This document shows positions 54,372 through 64,000 of a stretch of 64,000 nt of DNA, in pieces. A model generated the notes under the pieces. That model worked only from the letters and a program-made list of their open reading frames with translations, was not told the origin of the DNA and ran no database searches. The position numbers were made by a program, and so were the translations under genes. Source of the stretch: GCA-2683135 sp964507445 (GTDB lineage Bacteria; Planctomycetota; GCA-002687715). The DNA lies in assembly GCA_964507445.1 (NCBI GenBank), contig CAZDQF010000001.1, positions 1 to 64,000 of the forward strand, in the 5' to 3' direction. The number at the start of each line of letters is the position of its first letter. Positions within the stretch are counted from its first letter, which is position 1.

Positions 54372-55102
54372 GCCCACTTTCGCGCCTCCAGGATCCGGGT
54401 GGTGAAGAGGAGGAAGAGGCACGAGAACGCCACCTTGTAGGTCAGGTGGACCAGGTCCAGGAGCCCACGAGACGCCTCCTCCACCTGGAGCGTGAGGTCT
54501 CCGGCGCGGATGACCGAGCGGAGCGTCGGCCATGAGTCAGGGACCAGCTGCCACGTCATGGGCGCTACGCCGATGAGGATCAGCAGCACCACTGCCAGGA
54601 ACGCGGCGAGGATCTGGTGCCTGGTCAAGGCGGATGCGATCAAGCCGAGAGAAATGTAGAGGGAGCCGGTAGCGACCACCGCCAGGTAGCTGCACCACAA
54701 GGGGCCTGGGGCGGGCTGGCCTCCCGCCAGCGAGATGATCAGCGCATGGACCGGAATGATGGTCCAGACCACTGCGTTGAAGATCACGGCGCCGAGAAAC
54801 TTGGCCAGCACGATCTCGTGATCTCGCGCCGGTGTGGTGACCAGCATCTCGAAGGTGCCGGTGCGCTTCTCGTCAGCGATGAGCCGCATGGTCTGAAGGG
54901 GAACCAGGATGAGCTGGATCCAGAGGGCCATGACCGAGCTGCGCCAGGTCATGTAGAGGATGTCGCCCGGGGTGCTGGGGATGATGACCCAGCGGAACAT
55001 GACTCCGTGGATCAACCAGACCAGGGTCAACAGAGCCCAGGAGGTGGGCGACAGGAACTGGGAGCCCAGTTCGCGTCTGAGCAGCACCCAGAGTCGACTC
55101 AC
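54368..55102 (-). CDS. ABC-2 type permease (GldF-like)
   Basis: 244 residues with six or so membrane segments (WALLTLVWLIHGVMF, VIFNAVVWTIIPVHALIISL, LAAFLAVVLLILIGVAPM). MRLIADEKRTGTFEMLVTTPARDHEIVLAKFLGA is the typical cytoplasmic loop of ABC-2 permeases. GTG start at 55102 overlaps the ATPase stop by four bases (GTGA). Forms the channel of the exporter. Confidence 0.9.
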   Translation of the reverse strand: MSRLWVLLRRELGSQFLSPTSWALLTLVWLIHGVMFRWVIIPSTPGDILYMTWRSSVMALWIQLILVPLQTMRLIADEKRTGTFEMLVTTPARDHEIVLAKFLGAVIFNAVVWTIIPVHALIISLAGGQPAPGPLWCSYLAVVATGSLYISLGLIASALTRHQILAAFLAVVLLILIGVAPMTWQLVPDSWPTLRSVIRAGDLTLQVEEASRGLLDLVHLTYKVAFSCLFLLFTTRILEARKWA

Positions 55103-56001
55103 GCCCCGTCCTCCCGGCCCGTGGTGAGCTTGATGAAGATCTCCTCCAGTGTGGGGGTCTTCTCGGTCAGTTCGAGGAGGTTGCGGCCGGACTGGATCAC
55201 CTCCGCCGCGATGCGAGAGGCTGCCTCCTGTGTCTGGACGTTGACGTTGACGTTGTCGTCGTCACCCGAGATCACGGTGCCCTCACCGTATTGCTCCAGG
55301 CGAGGGCCGTCATGACGCACGCTGAACATGGACGCTTCGCTCTCCCGAAGCCGATCCAGTCGATCCGCGGCCTTGATCTGGCCTCGGTGGATCACCACCA
55401 CGTCGTCGCAGGTGGCTTCAGCCTCCGGGAGGATGTGTGTGGACACCAGCACCGTGCATCGATCACTCAACTCCCTTACGAGACCACGGACCTCGAGGCG
55501 CTGGTCCGGGTCGAGGCCGGAGGTGGGCTCGTCCAGGAGCAGCAGCTCCGGGCTGTGGACCAGCGCGTCCGCGACGCCCACCCGTTGTCGGTATCCCTTG
55601 GACAACGTGCCGATGGGCGCCCGGCGCTTGGGGTCGAGCCCGCACCGGTCGATGACATGTTCCACGGCGGCCTTGGTCTCACGACCTCGGACTCCCTTCA
55701 GCCGCGCCCGGAACCGGAGGTACTCATCCACGCGCAGGTCGTCGTAGAGCGGGACCCGCTCTGGCAGGTAGCCGATGCGGCGCCTCACTTCGTCGGATTC
55801 TCTCACCGTGTCGAACCCGGCGATCCTGATCGATCCGGAGGTGGGGGGCATGTAGCAGGATGCGATCCTGAGGGTGGTCGTCTTGCCGGCGCCGTTCAGC
55901 CCGAGGAACCCGGCCACCCTGCCCTTTTCGACGCAGAACGACACGTCGTCCAGGGCGAGGAACCCGCCATATCGCTTGGTGACTTGCGTGGCCTCGATCA
56001 A
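55099..56001 (-). CDS. ABC transporter ATP-binding protein (GldA-like)
   Basis: 300 residues. Walker A GLNGAGKTTTLR, Q-loop replaced by YLPERVPLY (GldA-like), signature TLSKGYRQRVGVADALVH, Walker B LLLLDEPTSGLDP and H-loop STHILPEAEA. Starts with TTG at 56001, where the conserved N-terminus begins; no nearer ATG exists. First gene of the four-gene exporter operon running to 50940. 211 bases separate it from dnaK. Confidence 0.92.
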   Translation of the reverse strand: MIEATQVTKRYGGFLALDDVSFCVEKGRVAGFLGLNGAGKTTTLRIASCYMPPTSGSIRIAGFDTVRESDEVRRRIGYLPERVPLYDDLRVDEYLRFRARLKGVRGRETKAAVEHVIDRCGLDPKRRAPIGTLSKGYRQRVGVADALVHSPELLLLDEPTSGLDPDQRLEVRGLVRELSDRCTVLVSTHILPEAEATCDDVVVIHRGQIKAADRLDRLRESEASMFSVRHDGPRLEQYGEGTVISGDDDNVNVNVQTQEAASRIAAEVIQSGRNLLELTEKTPTLEEIFIKLTTGREDGA

Positions 56002-56137
56002 GGGGGCAGAACTCCGCTTCGCGCGCCGCCACGTTTGACGTTCACGGCGCCACTCAGTTTCGTTCGAGCATTGTTCTTTGCCGGGCGATTCGGATCAAGG
56101 TGCGGGAGCGCTCGGATTCGATGGGCAAGCAAGAAAC

Positions 56138-56201
56138 AGACCGCTGAGGACGAGGAGGAGCCGGGACACCATGTCTGGCGGCCCGGCTCCTGCGCGGTCT
56201 G
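56138..56201 (-). terminator. Intrinsic terminator after dnaK
   Basis: Nested inverted repeats: outer CAGACCGC (56138-56145) with GCGGTCTG (56194-56201), and inner AGGAGCCGGG (56156-56165) with CCCGGCTCCT (56182-56191). On the minus strand the structure lies 12 bases after the dnaK stop and is followed by TTTCTTGCTT. This is the strongest terminator in the window. Confidence 0.8.
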
Positions 56202-56212
56202 ACGGCTCAGGG

Positions 56213-58138
56213 TCAGCTCTTCACTTCGAAGTCCGCGTCGATGATCTTCTCATCGCCTTTCTCCGTGCTCTCGCTCCCCTGCTCTGGCGGCGGGGCCCCG
56301 GCCCCTGCGGCCGCCTGCTCCGGGTTGGTGTCGGCGTAGAGCTTCTCCGCCAGCTTGTATGAGGCCTGCTGGAGCGCCTCGGTCTTGGCGTTGATGTCCG
56401 CCAGGTCATCGGTCTCCAGGGCGCCCTTGAGGGCCTTGACCGCCGCCTCGATGGCGTCCTTGTCCGGCGTGTCGAGCTTGTCGCCGTGCTCCTTGAGCTG
56501 CTTCTCGGTCTCGTAGCAGAAGCCGTCGCCCTTGTTCTTGGCGTCCGTCAGCTCGAGCCGTTGGCGGTCATCCTCGGCGTTGGCTTCCGCCTCCGCCTTC
56601 ATCTTCTCGATCTCGGACTCGTCCAGCCCGGAGGAGTTCTTGATGGTGACCTTCTTCTCGGTGCCCGTCCCCTGGTCCTTGGCCGAGACGTTGAGGATGC
56701 CGTTGGCGTCGATGTCGAAGGTCACTTCGATCTTGGGTACCCCACGAGGCGCTGCGGGGATCCCCTCCAGGTCGAAGCGGTCCAGCAGGCGGTTGTCGTG
56801 GGCCATGGGGCGTTCCCCCTGATAGACCTGGATGGTGACGGTGGGCTGGCTGTCCTCGGCCGTGCTGAACACCTGGCTTCGGTTGCCGGGGATGGTGGTG
56901 TTCTTATCGATCAGGGTGGTCATGCGCCCGCCCAGGGTCTCGATCCCGAGAGACAGCGGGGTCACATCCAGCAGAAGGACGTCGCTTCGATCGCCGGCGA
57001 GGATGGAACCCTGGATGGCGGCACCCATGGCCACCACCTCATCGGGGTTCACGCTCCTGTTGGGCTCCTTGCCGAAGATGTCCTGGACCAGCTTCTGGAC
57101 CGCGGGGATGCGGGTCGAGCCTCCCACCAGGATGACCTCGTCGATCTCCCCAGCGGACAGCTTGGCGTCCTCGAGCGCCGTGACGCAGGGGCTCTTGGAG
57201 CGTTCGAGCAGCGGGTCGATGAGCCGCTCGAACTCCGATCGGGTGAGGGTCTGCTGGAGGTGCTTGGGGCCGGAGGCGTCTGCGGTGATGAACGGCAGGT
57301 TGATCTCCGTCTGGTTCGAGCTGGACAGCTCGCACTTGGCCTTCTCGCACGCCTCCTTGAGCCGTTGCAGGGCCATCTGATCGTCGCGGAGGTCGATGCC
57401 CTGCTCCTTCTGGAAGCTCGCGGCCACATGGTCGATGAGGACGCGGTCGAGGTCGTCACCGCCCAGGTGGGTGTCGCCGTTCGTGGCCAGCACCTCGAAC
57501 GTCGTGTTGCCGTCACCGGCATCCGCGACCTCGAGGATGGAGATGTCGAACGTGCCGCCGCCGAAGTCATAGATGGCGATCTTCTCGTCCTTCTTCTTGT
57601 CCAGGCCATAGGCGAGGGCCGCCGCCGTGGGCTCGTTGAGGATGCGGACGACGTCCAGCCCGGCGATGGTGCCGGCGTCCTTGGTCGCTTGTCGTTGGGC
57701 GTCGTTGAAGTAGGCGGGGACGGTGACCACGGCCTTCTCCACGGTCTCGCCGAGGTGGGCTTCCGCGACCTCCTTGAGGCATCGCAGGACCTTGGCCGAG
57801 ATCTCTGGTGGCTTCATCTGCTTGCCTTGGACGTCTACGGTCACGTAGTCGTCGGCTCCACCACAGATGTCGAACGGCACCATGGTCTCCTCGCCGCTGA
57901 CCTCGTTGTGCCGGCGCCCCATGAAGCGCTTGATGCTGAACACCGTGTTCTTCGGGTTGGTCACCGCCTGCCGCTTGGCAGGGACGCCCACCAACTCCTC
58001 CCCTGAATCCGTGAATGCGACGACGGACGGGGTGGTGCGGTTGCCTTCGTTGTTGACGACGACCTCGGGTTTGCCGCCTTCGACGACGGCAACCACCGAG
58101 TTGGTCGTGCCCAGGTCGATTCCGATGATCTTCGCCAT
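56213..58138 (-). CDS. dnaK: Molecular chaperone DnaK (Hsp70)
   Basis: 641 residues, usual length. ATG 58138 has GGAGG seven bases upstream. Nucleotide-binding domain: IIGIDLGTTNSVVAV, VTVPAYFNDAQRQATKDAG, AIYDFGGGTFDIS, ILVGGSTRIPAVQ; substrate-binding domain DVTPLSLGIETLGG and a helical lid; C-terminus acidic, ending DEKIIDADFEVKS as in typical DnaK (IDADFE). It folds proteins with DnaJ and GrpE, neither of which is adjacent here. No CIRCE element (HrcA operator) is visible in the 209 bases upstream, so regulation is probably not HrcA-based. Confidence 0.97.
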   Translation of the reverse strand: MAKIIGIDLGTTNSVVAVVEGGKPEVVVNNEGNRTTPSVVAFTDSGEELVGVPAKRQAVTNPKNTVFSIKRFMGRRHNEVSGEETMVPFDICGGADDYVTVDVQGKQMKPPEISAKVLRCLKEVAEAHLGETVEKAVVTVPAYFNDAQRQATKDAGTIAGLDVVRILNEPTAAALAYGLDKKKDEKIAIYDFGGGTFDISILEVADAGDGNTTFEVLATNGDTHLGGDDLDRVLIDHVAASFQKEQGIDLRDDQMALQRLKEACEKAKCELSSSNQTEINLPFITADASGPKHLQQTLTRSEFERLIDPLLERSKSPCVTALEDAKLSAGEIDEVILVGGSTRIPAVQKLVQDIFGKEPNRSVNPDEVVAMGAAIQGSILAGDRSDVLLLDVTPLSLGIETLGGRMTTLIDKNTTIPGNRSQVFSTAEDSQPTVTIQVYQGERPMAHDNRLLDRFDLEGIPAAPRGVPKIEVTFDIDANGILNVSAKDQGTGTEKKVTIKNSSGLDESEIEKMKAEAEANAEDDRQRLELTDAKNKGDGFCYETEKQLKEHGDKLDTPDKDAIEAAVKALKGALETDDLADINAKTEALQQASYKLAEKLYADTNPEQAAAGAGAPPPEQGSESTEKGDEKIIDADFEVKS

Positions 58139-58347
58139 GTTGTTTTCCTCCCGGTAAATGGACTGACGCAACTCTCCTTTGCAACCAAGATGCCACAGCG
58201 GGGAGATCTGGCGAATGGTCGTAAGCGTTTTTCAGGACCGGGCTTGTGGCGGCCGGTGTGGTTGGCGGAGGGCCGGTCTGGACTGCCCTTCTGGCAGGAA
58301 AGGGAATCCGCCGGGCCTCCCCTGCCAAACTGTCAGAGCAAAAGGAG

Positions 58348-59726
<1,379 letters not shown>

Positions 59727-59730
<4 letters not shown>

Positions 59731-60431
59731 GAGCTCGACTCCGGAGCAGGCAACGCGACCACGAACCGGCTGCCGCGACCCGGCGCGCTGTCGCACTTCA
59801 CGTCGCCGCCGTGCAACCGCACGATCTGCCGCGTCAACGCCAGCCCGATCCCGGTGCCGCCGGGTCTGGTCGAGAAGAAGCCGTCGAATATGCGACTCTG
59901 GACGCCGACATCCATGCCGTCACCGGTGTCGATGAACTCGATGATGAAGTCGCCTGGCTCCGAACGGGTCTGGATCGTCAGGGTGCCGCCGTCCGGCATC
60001 GCCTGGAGGGCGTTTCGGATGATGTTCAGCAGGGCCTGGCGGATGAGGTCGGGGTCCACGCTGATCAGCTGGATGGAGCGGTCCAGGTGCGTGACGATGT
60101 CCACCTGCTGTCGCTCCGCTTCGGGTAGGACGAAGCTCTCGATGGCTTCCACCAGCGCGTTGGGATCGCGCTCCCTGAGCTCGATTTCGGGCGCTTTGGC
60201 GAGCTTGAGGAAGTCGCTGACGATGCGCTGGAGACGTTGCACCTCGTCCAGGAGGAGCTCCACCCTGGGCATCAGCTTCGCCGTGCCCACGTGTGGGCGG
60301 TCGTCCAGATCCTCTCGGAGGAGCTGGAGCGTGATGTTCATGGTGCTCAGGGGGTTCTTGATCTCGTGAGCGAGCCCCCCGGCGAGCGCGCCCCATTGCG
60401 ACAGATGGTTGTCGTCTTGGCTATTGCTCAT
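59727..60431 (-). CDS. Soluble sensor histidine kinase (NtrB-like)
   Basis: 234 residues with no membrane segment or sensory domain; it begins almost directly at the dimerisation helix. H-box GGLAHEIKNPLSTMN (His near residue 22), N-box NIIRNALQAMPDG, G1 FIDTGDGM, F-box GFFSTRPGG and G2 GGTGIGLALT are intact. It should phosphorylate the NtrC-type regulator encoded directly downstream with a four-base overlap. How it senses is unclear; it may rely on a partner protein. Confidence 0.95.
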
Positions 60432-60515
60432 GCCTCAACTCATTGTTTGATAACAGCTTAGGCGTCATCCAGAAATAGCAGGTTCCGCCTCCAGGATCAA
60501 GCTAAGGTCGAGACA

Positions 60516-61574
60516 GTGGCCGCAAGAGTGGTGAACATCGAACCCGGGGATCTCTCCCTGCCGGCGGTGGACGAGGCGGTGGTCGCCCTCGACCGCGGGG
60601 GCATCGTCGTGCTCCCGACGGAGACGGTCTACGGGCTTTGTTGTCTGTCCGGTTGTAAGTCGGCGGTGGAGCGGGTGTATGCGGCCAAGCACCGGGGGTT
60701 GGATAAGCCTCTGCCCTACCTCCTTCCGGACCGGAGCAACGTCGACCACATGATGGATTCGATTCCGGGGCCGGCCCTCCGATTGATGGACCGGTTCTGG
60801 CCAGGGCCCCTGACATTGGTGTTGGGGCCCGGGGACGGTGTGGCCATCAGGGTCCCTGATCACCCCTTCACCAGAGCCGTCCTCAACGGCGTGAGCGGAC
60901 TGGCCTACGCCACCTCGGTGAATCTGGCCGGTGAACCCCCGGCCACGAGCATCGACCAGGTTGACCCGAGCATCCGGCCCCTGGTGGATGTGATGTTCGA
61001 CGGTGGCACCAGCAGCCTCTCCCGGGCGTCCGCCGTGGTGCGGGTCCCCGACGTAGGTCCTGCTCGGGTCCTTCGGGTCGGCTCCCTGGACGACGAGGAG
61101 ATCCGCCGTATCGGCGGCTACACGGTGGCCCTGGTCTGTACAGGCAACACCTGTAGGAGCCCCATGGCCGCGGCGGTCCTGGAGAAGATGATCCGGGAAC
61201 GAGGAGAGGCCGATTCCGGATGGCGGGTGCTGTCGGCAGGTGTCAGTGCCATGCCCGGAGCACCCATGACCCCGGAGGCGGCAGCCGTATTGGGCCACGC
61301 CGGGATCGAACCAGGGGTGCACCGCGCGCAACCCTGGACCGCGGACCTGGCGCGGGAGGTGGACGCGGTCTGGGCGCTCTCCAGCTCCCACTTGACCGGC
61401 GTGCGGGAGTTGACCCCTGGGTTCGACGGCGAGGTGCAATTGCTGGACCTCGACGGCACCTCCGTTCCCGATCCAATTGGCTATGGCCAAGAGACTTACG
61501 GGCGCTGTCTCGATGTCATCACCGGCCATCTGGGCCGTCGCCTGGGCTCGCTGGAGGACGGTTCGTCGTCTTGA
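60516..61574 (+). CDS. TsaC/Sua5-like domain fused to low-molecular-weight protein tyrosine phosphatase
   Basis: 352 residues from GTG 60516 (AAGGT eight bases upstream). Residues 1-190 are a YrdC/TsaC domain: GGIVVLPTETVYGL, AAKHRGLDKPLPYL (K-x-R-x-x-x-K-P type) and FWPGPLTLVL; it makes threonylcarbamoyl-AMP for the t6A modification of tRNA. Residues 203-350 are an LMW-PTP: VALVCTGNTCRSPMAAAVLE with the C-x5-R loop, and VPDPIGYG holding the acid Asp. The Sua5 domain lacks the C-terminal Sua5 extension and carries the phosphatase instead. Likely two activities on one chain; why they are joined is unknown. Confidence 0.9.
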   Translation: MAARVVNIEPGDLSLPAVDEAVVALDRGGIVVLPTETVYGLCCLSGCKSAVERVYAAKHRGLDKPLPYLLPDRSNVDHMMDSIPGPALRLMDRFWPGPLTLVLGPGDGVAIRVPDHPFTRAVLNGVSGLAYATSVNLAGEPPATSIDQVDPSIRPLVDVMFDGGTSSLSRASAVVRVPDVGPARVLRVGSLDDEEIRRIGGYTVALVCTGNTCRSPMAAAVLEKMIRERGEADSGWRVLSAGVSAMPGAPMTPEAAAVLGHAGIEPGVHRAQPWTADLAREVDAVWALSSSHLTGVRELTPGFDGEVQLLDLDGTSVPDPIGYGQETYGRCLDVITGHLGRRLGSLEDGSSS

Positions 61575-62208
61575 CCGATCGGCGCGGCCACGCCTAAACT
61601 GGGGACCCGGTCCCAGGCCCGTGCCGATGCCGTTTCGGTCCTGCCCAGCGAGATTCACTCCTGCTCGGACCGGGCGTCCGGAATGAAACAAATGCTCGCC
61701 GGACGGGTTCGTAATACAGACACGATCAAGGTTGCCGAGGTTGTGTTCCAGCACGTAAAACTCTGATATTCCATCTTTTTTCCCTTTTTCTCCTATTCCA
61801 ACCAGCAGTTTCCTTGGCAGCAGTTTCAACGGGGCGCGTCCTGGAGGGCGCGCCCCTCTCGCTTTCCGTAGAGCCTCGCCGCGCTCTTATTGTCCTTGCT
61901 CGTATCGACTTAGGCCGGCCGATGGAGGCGGGGGGGGTGGTGATCCCATTGTTGGCAACCTGTGGCATGGATCACGGTGCTTGCGTGATCCAAACGACAC
62001 GATTTCGGGCGTAAGAGGTTGCTCACAGAGCCCTTGGGTAGAAACGCCGAGATTTTCCCACATCTGAGAGAGGTTCTGTTAGGATTGCCACAAGGCGGCG
62101 TGGTCCAACGGGACCGCGATGCCTGAGATCGCACAGGAAACGGGCTCTGGGCTAACGAGAATTTCCCTCCCCAACCGCCCTCTCTTACTCAGAGCTCTTT
62201 CTTTCTAT
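61575..62208. other. Long intergenic stretch
   Basis: 634 bases without a convincing gene, poorer in GC than the genes around. It holds a T-rich stretch (61774-61796), a GC hairpin GGGGCGCG/CGCGCCCC (61831-61856), a hairpin GGATCACG/CGTGATCC near 61969-61990 and the candidate structured RNA at 62011-62188. Short open frames here lack start signals and protein-like composition. No tRNA or tmRNA pattern was found by eye. Confidence 0.6.
62011..62188 (+). ncRNA. Candidate structured RNA (unassigned; 6S-like length)
   Basis: Closing arms GTAAGAG (62011-62017) and CTCTTAC (62182-62188) are complementary, as are CAGAGCCC (62026-62033) and GGGCTCTG (62142-62149). An inner hairpin around 62101-62118 uses GGTCC/GGACC. 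The span is about 178 bases and an intrinsic terminator follows at 62209. Length and long-range pairing recall 6S RNA, but I cannot identify conserved 6S sequence, so the class is left open. Strand follows from the terminator. Confidence 0.3.
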
Positions 62209-62250
62209 GGGGCCCGTCGGACACGATTCTGACGGGCCCCACGTTTTCTT
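62209..62250 (+). terminator. Intrinsic terminator
   Basis: GGGGCCCGTC (62209-62218) pairs with GACGGGCCCC (62231-62240) around a 12-base loop, followed by ACGTTTTCTT. It would end transcripts from the intergenic region or from the TsaC-phosphatase gene. Confidence 0.8.
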
Positions 62251-62275
62251 GTGCCGACCAGTTTCGGCAGAACGC

Positions 62276-62315
62276 AAAGGCGCCCCCACGTCTCGCCGGA
62301 GGTGGGGGCGCCTTT
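62276..62315 (-). terminator. Bidirectional terminator
   Basis: A perfect 14-bp stem: AAAGGCGCCCCCAC (62276-62289) and GTGGGGGCGCCTTT (62302-62315). A and T ends flank both sides. It lies 24 bases after the stop of the minus-strand gene at 62340 and can serve that gene; it may back up the plus-strand terminator. Confidence 0.8.
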
Positions 62316-62339
62316 GTTGTGGGCCTCTGGCCGGTAGCC

Positions 62340-64000
62340 CTATCGAATTCGCTCGAGACGTACGGCCTGCTCGATGGACTGCCCGGGTTGCAGGCTGAGG
62401 CTGATCTCCTTGACGATGAAGCCGCTGCGATTGACGGTCAGCTGCAGCTCACCTGAAGGCACGCCGGTGATCGTCAGGGCGCCGGCGTTGTTGGTCCGGG
62501 AACCACCCCGGGTGCTGGGCGGACGACGTCCGCTGGAGTCACGCAGCAGGACCGCTGCTCCGAGGACCGGATCGCCGAAGTCGTCCGTGACCGTGACGGC
62601 GATCTGTCCAGCCAGTGACATGGCGAAGTCGTAGCGGGTCTCCTGGCCCTCGTTGATGACCACGGTCTGCCGGGCAGGTGCGACGTGGCGGGTGCTGGTC
62701 GTGTTGACGAAGTACTCCCCCGGTTCAAGACCCTTGACCCGGTAGGTGCCGTCGGGACTGGGGCGCGCCGAGTTCTTGCCGCCGCCGCCGTCTTCCGTCT
62801 TCCCCTCGAAGGCCATGCCGGAGGCCTTGGCCTGCTCCTTGGTGCGGGCCTTCGAACGATCGAACTTACGGACCACGTTGATCACCACATCCACCACGGG
62901 TTGACCCGCATCGTTGGTCACCTTCCCGATCAGGGTCCCGCCGTCCTTCATGCGTCCGTTGACGCTCGCCGCGGACCCGGCCGGGACACGTATGTTCTCG
63001 ATCATCAGGTCGGGGTAGTCGGAGGAGCGAATGGTGACGATGTACTCTCCCGGATCGATCCCCTGGTAGTGGAAGTTGCCACCCTGGTCGCCGAAGGAAC
63101 GGGCCGGAGTGGCCTTGCGCAGGGACCACTGGATGGACTTGGGCGTGCCGTCGTCCTGTGGACGGAGGGCGACCATGAATCTCTGGATCGGGGCGCCGTC
63201 GGGGCCCGCTACGGAGCCGATGATGGCGCCGTTTTCCAGCAGGCGGAAGTGCAGGTTGTCGGTGTCTGCGGGGATCTCCTTGAGGATCTCCGATGAGTAG
63301 CCTTCCTTGCGAGCCTGGACGTTGTAGGTGCCTTTGACGAGCCCGTCCATGCGCCAGCGGCCGTCCTGGTCCACGGTGGCGCGTGCCTCCACCTTGTCGG
63401 CGTAAGGCCGGGTGATGGTCACGGTCGCTCCCTCTGCCGGAGTCCCATCCGTGTTGGTGCAGGTGCCGGCGAGGAACCGACCGATGGGCATGCGGAAGTC
63501 GTGTTCGACGTGCTCGTCCAGCTCCTTCAGGGTGACCCGTTGCTCCGTCAGCGCTACGTGGCGGTCATGGGTGAGGTCGAAGGTGTAGGACCCCGTCCAA
63601 AGACCGGCCATCTCGTAGCGTCCGTCGTCAGCGGTGACCACGGTCTTTGACGTCTGCTGCCCGATGTCGAAGCCCGGAGGGAACCAGGCGTCGGCGAACG
63701 GGGGTACGAGGACCTGGATGCGCACTCCCGGGATGGGGACGTCGTTCTCGTCGCGGACGACGCCGCTGAGAGAACCTCCGCGGGTCAAACTGACCGAGAG
63801 GTCATCTCTCAGCTCCGCTGGCCCGACCCGGAAGGACTCCGACACGCCGATGCCGTAGTCCTCGCGGTAGGCGACGATCACGTGATTGGTGTCGGTCCCG
63901 AGATCCTGGACGAGGAACTGGCCATCCGTCTGAGTTCGGAATTCATGCTTCCCCCGGATCTGCTTCATCAGGGGATTCTCGCGAGCGACGAAGACGCGCG
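62340..64000 (-). CDS. Carboxypeptidase-regulatory-like repeat protein (5' partial)
   Basis: The frame is open to the right edge of the window (codons upstream of the ATG at 63968 read VARENPL), so the N-terminus is missing. At least 550 residues visible, made of CarboxypepD_reg / CNA-B-like beta modules of 80-100 residues: LSGVVRDENDVPIPGVRIQV, LAGTCTNTDGTPAEGATVTI, GSVAGPDGAPIQRFMVAL, LIGKVTNDAGQPVVDVVINV, AVTVTDDFGDPVLGAAVLL. The C-terminus ends without an obvious anchor (VKEISLSLQPGQSIEQAVRLERIR). Likely secreted or periplasmic and structural or binding; no catalytic site seen. Confidence 0.85.
   Translation of the reverse strand, partial: RVFVARENPLMKQIRGKHEFRTQTDGQFLVQDLGTDTNHVIVAYREDYGIGVSESFRVGPAELRDDLSVSLTRGGSLSGVVRDENDVPIPGVRIQVLVPPFADAWFPPGFDIGQQTSKTVVTADDGRYEMAGLWTGSYTFDLTHDRHVALTEQRVTLKELDEHVEHDFRMPIGRFLAGTCTNTDGTPAEGATVTITRPYADKVEARATVDQDGRWRMDGLVKGTYNVQARKEGYSSEILKEIPADTDNLHFRLLENGAIIGSVAGPDGAPIQRFMVALRPQDDGTPKSIQWSLRKATPARSFGDQGGNFHYQGIDPGEYIVTIRSSDYPDLMIENIRVPAGSAASVNGRMKDGGTLIGKVTNDAGQPVVDVVINVVRKFDRSKARTKEQAKASGMAFEGKTEDGGGGKNSARPSPDGTYRVKGLEPGEYFVNTTSTRHVAPARQTVVINEGQETRYDFAMSLAGQIAVTVTDDFGDPVLGAAVLLRDSSGRRPPSTRGGSRTNNAGALTITGVPSGELQLTVNRSGFIVKEISLSLQPGQSIEQAVRLERIR

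Noticed and set aside
50940..56001. Evidence for gliding motility
   Set aside because: Gld-like ABC genes occur widely in non-gliding bacteria; no other gliding gene is in the window.
58139..58347. CIRCE element before dnaK
   Set aside because: No TTAGCACTC-N9-GAGTGCTAA-like inverted repeat is present.
61814..62014. 66-codon open frame in the long intergenic stretch
   Set aside because: No ribosome binding site, spans a GC hairpin, no protein family features.

Overview
The window is GC-rich bacterial chromosome, densely coding, probably from a member of the Planctomycetota. Grounds: four large Hanks-type Ser/Thr kinases with C-terminal helical or TPR regions, two of them paired with ECF sigma factors; a secreted sulfatase; a deoxyhypusine-synthase-like gene; secreted proteins with lamin-tail, PKD and M36 domains; and an LpxH homologue, which implies lipid A and an outer membrane. 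This placement is inference from gene content, and Myxococcota-like lineages share several of these traits. Two runs of exactly 100 N in a repeat tract show a draft assembly. No rRNA, tRNA, CRISPR array, IS element or phage structural gene was recognised.

The most notable system is a complete diversity-generating retroelement (DGR) at 1-2678. It comprises a formylglycine-generating-enzyme-like (C-type lectin fold) target gene whose 3' end is a variable repeat (880-1007), an Avd-type accessory gene, a DGR-type reverse transcriptase with IGNLTSQ and YCDD motifs, and a template repeat (2551-2678). The two repeats align without gaps over 128 bp and differ at 18 positions; 17 of these are adenines in the template, the hallmark of adenine-specific mutagenic retrohoming.

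Layout. 2.9-7.7 kb: GYF/Ser-Thr kinase divergent from an ECF sigma factor. 7.9-12.5 kb: surface polysaccharide genes (two GT2, a flippase, a convergent GT4). 12.6-22.2 kb: two more TPR kinases, a small lipoprotein, a sulfatase with an F5/8-type C-terminus and a secreted repeat protein. 22.3-25.9 kb: lipoprotein and M36 metalloprotease. 26.0-29.3 kb: ECF sigma-kinase operon. 29.5-35.2 kb: serpin, deoxyhypusine-synthase-like enzyme, VWA/HEAT protein and LTD/PKD secreted protein. 35.3-42.7 kb: zinc-ribbon protein, secreted protein, then a housekeeping run cmk - S1 - lipoprotein - tyrS on the minus strand. 42.8-45.0 kb: sigma54 response regulator and lpxH. 45.1-48.1 kb: two GT2 and a FemAB-like gene with start/stop overlaps. 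48.4-50.9 kb: degenerate histidine kinase and diguanylate cyclase. 50.9-56.0 kb: Gld-type ABC exporter operon. 56.2-60.4 kb: dnaK with a strong terminator and a histidine kinase/NtrC pair. 60.5-61.6 kb: TsaC-phosphatase fusion. 61.6-62.3 kb: an intergenic stretch with a candidate structured RNA and terminators. 62.3-64.0 kb: partial carboxypeptidase-regulatory-like repeat protein.

Signalling dominates: four kinases, two ECF sigma factors, two sigma54 activators, histidine kinases and a GGDEF protein. Most operon calls rest on 1-8 nt stop/start overlaps that can be seen directly.
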